This document shows, in pieces, positions 58,668-64,000 of a stretch of DNA of 64,000 bases. Every line of letters begins with the position of its first letter. The first letter of the stretch is position 1. Made by a program: the position numbers and the translations under genes. The notes beneath the pieces are model-generated. The model did not search any database. It was not told the DNA's origin and was given only the letters and a program-made list of their open reading frames with translations. Source of the DNA: Streptomyces sp. SID13031 (GTDB lineage: Bacteria > Actinomycetota > Actinomycetes > Propionibacteriales > Kribbellaceae); assembly GCF_010548305.1 (NCBI RefSeq), contig NZ_JAAGLV010000011.1:248001-312000 (forward strand). The letters run 5' to 3'.

Positions 58668-60500
58668 GTGACCCGCGCCGCCGCGCTTGCTCCCCGGCTG
58701 ACTCTGGTCGTCGTCTCGGTGGTTTTCGCGGGCTTCGTCGTCAACGCGTTCCAGTACGTCGTCGCGCAGCGCGCCACCTTCACCCACATCGCGCCGGCCG
58801 CGCTCTGCCTGGCCGTGATGATGGTGCTCCAGGTCGGCTTCTTCAGCAATCCGGACGCCGATCTGCGGAGCCGGCGTGCCTATGCCGCGCTCGCGATCCA
58901 GGCGGTGATGGCGCTCGCCCCGCTGGCGCTCTACGGCCCGGCGTGGACCGGCCTCCAGGGTTTCCTGGTCGGCGACGCCCTGCTCGTACTACGTCCGCTC
59001 GCCGGCTGGCTGGTCTTCGGGGTGATTGCCCTCGCCAACGGTCTCGTCCAGTACGAGGTGAGCTCGGAACCTCTGCAGGCCATCTACATCGTGGATCTCA
59101 CCGCGGTGATCGGCCTGGTCGTCTTCGGACTGTCCCGTCTGCGCTCACTCGTCAAAGAACTGGATGACACCCGCTCCCACCTGGCGGGCCTCGCCGTGGC
59201 CCGCGAACGCCTCCGCTTCGCGCGAGACCTGCACGACCTGCTCGGCTTCTCCCTGTCCGCCATCACCCTCAAAGCCGAACTGACCCACCGGCTCATGACC
59301 ACCCTCCCAGCCCGGGCCCGCCACGAGCTGACCGAGATCCTCGAGGTCTCCCGCCAAGCGCTGGTCGACGTCCGCTCGGTCGCAGCGTCCTACCGAGAGC
59401 TCTCCCTGAGCGACAGCCTCGCAGCCGCCCGCTCGCTACTCGTTGCCGCCGACATCAAAGTCACCATCACCGGCGACCCCGGTTTCCTCCCCCCTCAGAC
59501 CCGCACAGTCCTCTCCACGGTCCTCCGCGAAGGCATCACCAACCTCCTCCGCCACAGCTCGGCGACCTCTTGTCACCTCACCATCACCCGGAGCGCCGAC
59601 CACATTTCCCTGGACCTCCTGAACAACGGCGTCCCACTCACAGAGCTGGGCACCGGCCAAGGCACCGGCAACCTGAAGACCCGAGTGGAAGGCTTGGGCG
59701 GCACCTTCTCGGCGGGCCGCGAAGGAGACCTGTACCGCCTTCATGCCGTACTACCGCTGCGTGGCATGGTGAGCTCTGGGGGCGTAGCGGAGTTGGTGCC
59801 TCGAGTCGGGCTGGTCGTTGTGGCTGCCGTGGTGGCGGGGTATGCGGGCAATGCAGTGGTGCTCACGTTGGCCGCGGGGCTGGGGATCGCTGGGACGGCG
59901 GTGGCGGTGGGGTGCGTGATGATTTCGGCAGGCATCGTGGTGGGGGTGTTCAGCCGTCCGGTGGAGTTGCCGCGGTGGCCTGTGAGGTACGGGCTGTTGT
60001 TGGTGCTCGCCCTGGCGACCTATCTGCCGATCGTGGTGTTCGGGGATCCGTTCTTGGGGACGCCGGGGTTGCTGGCGGGGTGTTTGTTGCTGTGCCGGCG
60101 GGTGGAGCTTGCCGCAGGAGTGATGGTGAGTATGGGGGCGGCGCACTACCTGCTGGGGCAGAACTTCATCGGCGTCACGTACGGGATCTTGCTGACGATC
60201 AACCATGGGCTGGTGGTGTTCGCGCTGGCGCGGTTGCGGTTGATGATCAGCGAGCTGCATGAGGCTCGGGAGGAGTTGGCCGAGCTGGCGCTGGCACAGG
60301 AGCGCGAGCGGTTCGCGGATGATCTGCATGAGTTGCTGGGGATCAACCTGGCCGCCATCACGCTCAAGTCGGAGCTGGCGCATCGCCTGGTGGACAGGGA
60401 TCCGGTGCGCGCGGGCGACGAGGTGGGCGAGGTCATCGGGATCTCCCGGCAGGCACTGGCCGACGTACGGGCCGTCGCCGCCGGCTACCGCGAGCTGTGA
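58668..60500 (+). CDS. Tandem fused histidine kinase, second module lacking its ATPase domain
   Basis: A 610-residue membrane protein made of two kinase modules. Module 1: about four to five helices (11-155), HisKA_3 phosphoacceptor H189 in RFARDLHDLLGFSLSAITLKAEL, and an HATPase domain (N-box REGITNLLRH, G-box GTGQGTGNLKTR, to about 365). Module 2 repeats the plan: helices (380-520), H554 in RFADDLHELLGINLAAITLKSEL, then stops at VAAGYREL exactly where module 1 runs into its ATPase domain. Codon style changes from C-ending to G-ending at the joint (about 59760). It is DesK-like and convergent with a NarL-type regulator. GTG 58668 was used. Confidence 0.85.
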   Translation: MTRAAALAPRLTLVVVSVVFAGFVVNAFQYVVAQRATFTHIAPAALCLAVMMVLQVGFFSNPDADLRSRRAYAALAIQAVMALAPLALYGPAWTGLQGFLVGDALLVLRPLAGWLVFGVIALANGLVQYEVSSEPLQAIYIVDLTAVIGLVVFGLSRLRSLVKELDDTRSHLAGLAVARERLRFARDLHDLLGFSLSAITLKAELTHRLMTTLPARARHELTEILEVSRQALVDVRSVAASYRELSLSDSLAAARSLLVAADIKVTITGDPGFLPPQTRTVLSTVLREGITNLLRHSSATSCHLTITRSADHISLDLLNNGVPLTELGTGQGTGNLKTRVEGLGGTFSAGREGDLYRLHAVLPLRGMVSSGGVAELVPRVGLVVVAAVVAGYAGNAVVLTLAAGLGIAGTAVAVGCVMISAGIVVGVFSRPVELPRWPVRYGLLLVLALATYLPIVVFGDPFLGTPGLLAGCLLLCRRVELAAGVMVSMGAAHYLLGQNFIGVTYGILLTINHGLVVFALARLRLMISELHEAREELAELALAQERERFADDLHELLGINLAAITLKSELAHRLVDRDPVRAGDEVGEVIGISRQALADVRAVAAGYREL

Positions 60501-60544
60501 GTCAGCACCAGCCGGTACGAGGGCTGTGAGTCAGATCCAGCCGG
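60494..60544. repeat. 22-bp near-direct repeat spanning the kinase/regulator stops
   Basis: GCTGTGAGTCAGCACCAGCC and two more G (60494-60515) recur as 60523-60544 with two changes (CA to AT). The first copy contains the kinase stop TGA and the second the response-regulator stop on the other strand. It looks like the scar of a local duplication or deletion. Confidence 0.85.
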
Positions 60545-61136
60545 ACTCGGCGGCAATGCGGATCGCGTCGACACGGTTGCGGGCGTTGAGCTTGGTGACG
60601 GACGTCGTCAGGTAGTTGCGGACTGTACCGACCGACAGCGACAGGGTCCGTGCGATGTCGCTGGTGTCCGCCCCGTCGGCCGCCAGGCGTAGTACTCCGA
60701 GTTCGCGGTCGGTCAGTGGGCAATCGCCGTGATCCCAGGCGGCGAGGGCGAACTGCGAATCCACCACCCGTCGTCCCCGCGCCACATCGCGGATCGCCGC
60801 GGCGAGCTCGGCCGGCGGCGCGTCCTTCAGGATGAACCCGTCCACCCCGGTTGCCAGTGCGCGGCGAAGAGTCCCCGGCCGGGCGAGCGAGGTCAGCATG
60901 AGCGTCCGCACGGCAGGCAGCGTCGCGCGGATCGTCCCGGCCGCGGTCAGGCCGTCGAGGACCGGCAGGTCGATGTCGATCACCGCGACATCGGGTAGAT
61001 GCTTCTGCACCATGGCGAGGATCTGGTCACCCGACTCGACCTCGGCCACCACCTCGATATCCGGCTCGAGATCGAGCAGCGCCACCAGCGCACCCCGGAC
61101 CATGTGCATGTCCTCGGCCAGCAGGACTCTGATCAT
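60531..61136 (-). CDS. NarL/LuxR-type response regulator
   Basis: A 201-residue regulator. The receiver has the acidic pair in LLAEDMH, phosphoacceptor Asp in VAVIDIDLPVLDG, Thr/Ser in LMLTSLA and Lys in FILKDAPP. The LuxR HTH is LTDRELGVLRLAADGADTSD to SVGTVRNYLTTSVTKLNARNRV. ATG 61136 was chosen over GTG 61139. It is the likely partner of the convergent kinase fusion, in the DesK-DesR style. Confidence 0.93.
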   Translation of the reverse strand: MIRVLLAEDMHMVRGALVALLDLEPDIEVVAEVESGDQILAMVQKHLPDVAVIDIDLPVLDGLTAAGTIRATLPAVRTLMLTSLARPGTLRRALATGVDGFILKDAPPAELAAAIRDVARGRRVVDSQFALAAWDHGDCPLTDRELGVLRLAADGADTSDIARTLSLSVGTVRNYLTTSVTKLNARNRVDAIRIAAESGWI

Positions 61137-61222
61137 CACCGCCCCCTCCCGATCCGACCCGCCACCACCCTAGCCCGCGCCCGATGGGCCGGCCCGCCAA
61201 CCGGACCGGCCCATCGCCATCC

Positions 61223-62674
61223 CTACGCGCTCAAGGCCGGCTCAGCCTGGGCATCCACACCAGCCGGTACCACGGCAGCCGGATCACCCGGTGCCACTGG
61301 CGCCCGCAGCTTCGGTACGACGATCGCCGAGATCACCGCGATCACCACGGACAGCCCGGTCGACAACCAGAACGCCCGCTGGATCCCGCTCACCGAGAGA
61401 CCCGCCCCGGCCTCCCCGGCCAGCGACGCGACCGTCACGGCGATCCCCAGACACAGCCCGACCCCGAGCTGCCGGTTCGAGTTGTAGAGCCCCGACGCCA
61501 ACCCCATCTGAGCTCCGGTCAACCCGGAGGTCGCAGCCACCGCAGTACTGATCATCATCACCGTGACCCCGACGCCGAGCAGCATCCCGCCCGGCAGCAC
61601 GTTGACGGCGAACGAGCCATCAGCCGGAGCAACAGCCAGCAAAGCCGACCCGGCCACCAAGAACAGTGCTCCCGCGGTGAGCAATGGCCGAGCGCCGAAC
61701 CGCGCGGTCAGCAAGGCCACGGGCAATGAAGCCAGCACGACGACCAGCGCCTGCGGGAAGAACGCCAGCCCCGTCTTGATCGCCGAGAACCCGAGCACGT
61801 GCTGCATGTACAGGGTGATGAAGAAGGTCGAGATCGACATCACTCCGCCGGACAGGAAGGCGACCAGGTTGCCACCCGTCACCCCACGGTTGCGGAAGAT
61901 CGACAGCGGCACGAGTGGCGTGGCCACCCGGGTCTGCACGTAGCCGAAGACGCCCAGGAGCACGACCCCCGCAACCAGCGGAACCAGTACGCCGGCCGAA
62001 CCCCAACCCTTGTCGGCCGCAACGGTCAAGCCATAGGCGAGCGAACACATGCTCGCGGTGATCAGCACAGCACCGGGGATATCGATCCGGGCTGCCCGGG
62101 TCTGCGCCCGGTCGTCGGCCAGTCGCGAAGCCGCCCGGACGACCATCAGCAACCCGACCGGCACGTTGATGAACATCACCGCGCGCCAGCTGAACACCTC
62201 GGTCAGCACGCCGCCCGACAACACCCCACCGGCGAAGCCGACCGACGACACGGCACCGAAGATACCCATCGCCTTGGCCCGCTCCTTGCCCTCGGGATAC
62301 CCGGCGCCGATCATCGCCAGTACGGCGGGCGCGACCGCCGCGGCGGACAACCCTTGCAGAGCGCGGGAGGCGATCAGTACCAGCGGTTCGGTGGCGAACC
62401 CGCCGATCAGCGAGGCGATCGTGAAGATGCCGAGCCCCCAGACGAACATCCGCTTCCGCCCGACGACATCACCGATCCGCCCGCCGAGCAGCAGGAACCC
62501 GCCGTAGAACAAGGCGTACGCGCCGACCACCCAGGGCAGCCCGCCGGAGCTGAAGGAGAGATCGGTCTTGATCCACGGCAGCGCGACGTTCACGATCGCG
62601 AAGTCCAGCGTCAGCATGAACTGGGCCAGACACAGCAAGAGCAGCGGAGGCCGCCGCCCGGAGTGAGTTTCCAT
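61223..62674 (-). CDS. DHA2-family MFS drug transporter (14 helices)
   Basis: A 483-residue efflux pump. FMLTLDFAIVNVALPWIKTDL (helix 1 motif D1), LGGRIGDVVGRKRMFV (motif A), FGAVSSVGFAGGVLSGGVL (antiporter motif C region) and FSWRAVMFINVPVGL are DHA2 signatures; about 14 hydrophobic segments are seen. ATG 62674 was chosen because GTCAGG/AGGAC lies upstream; the frame is open to 62785. It is divergent from the Gfo/Idh gene across 253 bases that hold no other gene. Confidence 0.9.
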   Translation of the reverse strand: METHSGRRPPLLLLCLAQFMLTLDFAIVNVALPWIKTDLSFSSGGLPWVVGAYALFYGGFLLLGGRIGDVVGRKRMFVWGLGIFTIASLIGGFATEPLVLIASRALQGLSAAAVAPAVLAMIGAGYPEGKERAKAMGIFGAVSSVGFAGGVLSGGVLTEVFSWRAVMFINVPVGLLMVVRAASRLADDRAQTRAARIDIPGAVLITASMCSLAYGLTVAADKGWGSAGVLVPLVAGVVLLGVFGYVQTRVATPLVPLSIFRNRGVTGGNLVAFLSGGVMSISTFFITLYMQHVLGFSAIKTGLAFFPQALVVVLASLPVALLTARFGARPLLTAGALFLVAGSALLAVAPADGSFAVNVLPGGMLLGVGVTVMMISTAVAATSGLTGAQMGLASGLYNSNRQLGVGLCLGIAVTVASLAGEAGAGLSVSGIQRAFWLSTGLSVVIAVISAIVVPKLRAPVAPGDPAAVVPAGVDAQAEPALSA

Positions 62675-62927
62675 GATTTCGAGTCCTGTCCGTAGTGGTG
62701 CCTTGCACTGTCTTCGGGCGACCCGGCCGGGGCTTGTGACCCAGTATGTGAACGCCCGGACGGCTCGGGCCAGGGTCTCCTTCACCGGCTTGGTATGTGT
62801 TTTTCATAGTGCAACCGGCCACGCAGGCCACGGCTAAACTGAACGGCGAAGACAGGGGCACGGCGGTTCACCGAAGAAGTCGACGAGGAGCTGACCAAGT
62901 GACGTTGCTGACAGCAACTGATTGCCG

Positions 62928-64000
62928 ATGACCGGGCCATCCGCCTCCCTGCCGCGGGTCGCGGTGGTAGGTGTCCACGGGCACGGCGCCTCCCACGTGC
63001 ACCAGGCGGCGAAGCTCGCGGCCGCCGGCCGCTGCCGGCTCGTCGCACTCGTCGACCCCCGCCCGCCAACCCCAGACCAACTCGCCGGCCAAGATCTCAA
63101 TGTCTACCCGGATCTTCCTGCTCTTCTGCAGGCCGAGCAGGTGGATCTCGTGGTGATCAGCACCCCGATCCACACCCATGCGCCGTTGGCTGAGCTGGCG
63201 TTGCGGGCTGGAGCTGACGTGTTGCTGGAGAAGCCGCCGGTGGCTTCGATGGGGGAGTTCGAGCGGTTGACCCGAGTGCTGGAAGAGACCGGGCGGAGTT
63301 GCCAGGTAGGGTTTCAGGCGCAGGGGTCGGGCGCGGTGCTCGCGCTCGCCGCGATGGTTGCCGATGGCGCCTTGGGTGAAATCCGCGGGATCGGCGCGAC
63401 GGGGACGTGGGTGCGGAAGCAGGCCTATTGGCAACGCGCGCGATGGGCCGGGCGCCGGACGCTCGACGGCGTACCGGTGGTGGACGGCGTGGTGACCAAC
63501 GCGTTCGCCCATTCGGTGGCGGCCGCGCTGCTGGTGGACGGATCTGGTCGCGCCGAGGAGGTACGGGAGGTGGAGACCGAGCTCTACCGCGCCAACCCGA
63601 TCGAGGCCGACGACACCTCCACCGTCCGGATCCGGACCACTCGCGGTACCAGCATCCTTGCCGCCTTCACCCTTTGCGCCGCCGGCGACTCGCCACCACG
63701 GGTGACGGTCTACGGGTCGGACGGGCACGCCGTCCTGCGCTATATGTCCGACGAACTCGAGGTCGGCGGCACGACCACGCAGTACGACCGGGACGACCTG
63801 CTGGAGAACCTCCTGGACCATCGGCGCGACGGTGTGCCGTTGCTCTCACCTCTCACGGAGACGGGCGGGTTCACGCGGGTGCTGGACGCCATCCGGTCCG
63901 CGCCCGCGCCCCGGCCGATCAGCGCAGACTGGGAAGGCAGCGGCGACGAGCGGCACCCCGTAGTACCGGGGGTCGAGAAGTGGATCGAGCAGGCAGCCGA
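62928..64000 (+). CDS. Gfo/Idh/MocA-type oxidoreductase, partial at window end
   Basis: The frame is open from ATG 62928 to the window end (357 codons). The N-terminal NAD(P) site VAVVGVHGHGASHVHQAAKL lacks the usual GxGxxG spacing by one His, followed by LVALVDPRPP, VVISTPIHTHAPLAELALRAG and the conserved lysine in LLEKPPVA. The C-terminal domain begins near TGTWVRKQAYW. These proteins oxidise or reduce sugar C-OH groups. The gene is close to complete: families run 330-400 residues. Confidence 0.88.
   Translation, partial: MTGPSASLPRVAVVGVHGHGASHVHQAAKLAAAGRCRLVALVDPRPPTPDQLAGQDLNVYPDLPALLQAEQVDLVVISTPIHTHAPLAELALRAGADVLLEKPPVASMGEFERLTRVLEETGRSCQVGFQAQGSGAVLALAAMVADGALGEIRGIGATGTWVRKQAYWQRARWAGRRTLDGVPVVDGVVTNAFAHSVAAALLVDGSGRAEEVREVETELYRANPIEADDTSTVRIRTTRGTSILAAFTLCAAGDSPPRVTVYGSDGHAVLRYMSDELEVGGTTTQYDRDDLLENLLDHRRDGVPLLSPLTETGGFTRVLDAIRSAPAPRPISADWEGSGDERHPVVPGVEKWIEQAA

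Noticed and set aside
1..64000. tRNA or rRNA genes
   Set aside because: No cloverleaf-like stretch with a GGTTCRA-type T arm in intergenic DNA was noticed; by eye a miss is possible, and a tRNA scan would settle it.

Overview
The window looks like chromosome from a high-GC actinomycete, most likely a Kribbella-type member of the Propionibacteriales. The reasons are the GC-rich third codon positions, many GTG/TTG starts, frequent 4-bp ATGA/GTGA stop-start overlaps, F420/PPOX and LLM oxidoreductases, a CobA-HemD fusion, and a gene order known from other actinobacteria. The backbone follows the M. tuberculosis Rv0495c-Rv0512 order and the S. coelicolor proC-trpS1-acuC-bldN-rex-hem order (recalled from knowledge, not searched): Cys-rich Rv0495c-like protein, Ppx/GppA phosphatase, TIM-barrel isomerase, proC, trpS, acuC, excisionase-type HTH gene, bS22 (33 aa), epimerase, acyltransferase, BldN-like sigma factor with an RsbN-like partner, acyl-CoA synthetase, glutaredoxin-like protein, rex, hemA, hemC, cobA-hemD, hemB. 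Accessory genes interrupt this backbone.

Layout. 1-9 kb: fabH start, radA, a methyltransferase, a GNAT/MFS pair, GH20 hexosaminidase, a WS/DGAT acyltransferase, a broken peptidase E gene and a glyoxalase-like protein. 9-16 kb: conserved block plus a TetR gene, an ABC exporter and proline dehydrogenase. 16-22 kb: a secreted S15 peptidase, a STAND (NB-ARC/TPR) regulator and, convergent to it, three tandem paralogous secreted six-cysteine proteins that I do not recognise. 22-30 kb: proC, two PH-like membrane proteins, redox enzymes, trpS with a leader-peptide attenuator, acuC, the HTH gene. 30-38.7 kb: an apparent accessory block between two genes that are neighbours in mycobacteria, holding a MarR/amidohydrolase pair, an MFS exporter, a methionyl-tRNA synthetase with its own leader-peptide attenuator, an extra DnaN-like clamp, two CrcB/Fluc channels and a methyltransferase fragment. 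38.7-51 kb: conserved block ending in the rex-hemACDB operon. 51-64 kb: a sugar ABC operon with LacI regulator and FAD oxidoreductase, an unusual double histidine kinase facing a LuxR-type response regulator, a DHA2-type MFS pump, and the start of a Gfo/Idh/MocA oxidoreductase that runs off the window.

The most interesting signal is that trpS and metS each carry a 12-codon leader peptide of the same design (MN, four residues, QQ, two cognate codons, two residues, UAG). The stop codon lies in the loop of a first hairpin whose 3' half can pair with the 5' arm of a following terminator-like hairpin. Both leaders start 6-7 nt after a TANNNT -10 box, so they look leaderless. This is the classical ribosome-stalling attenuation layout; the Met version is new to me. 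Other points worth a look are the truncated tandem kinase fusion with a short duplication at its end, a family of long palindromes sharing GAGGCGACTTTGT, a possible serB-type remnant, and the grouping of extra copies of antibiotic-target genes (trpS, metS, dnaN). No tRNA, rRNA, CRISPR array, IS element or prophage was seen.
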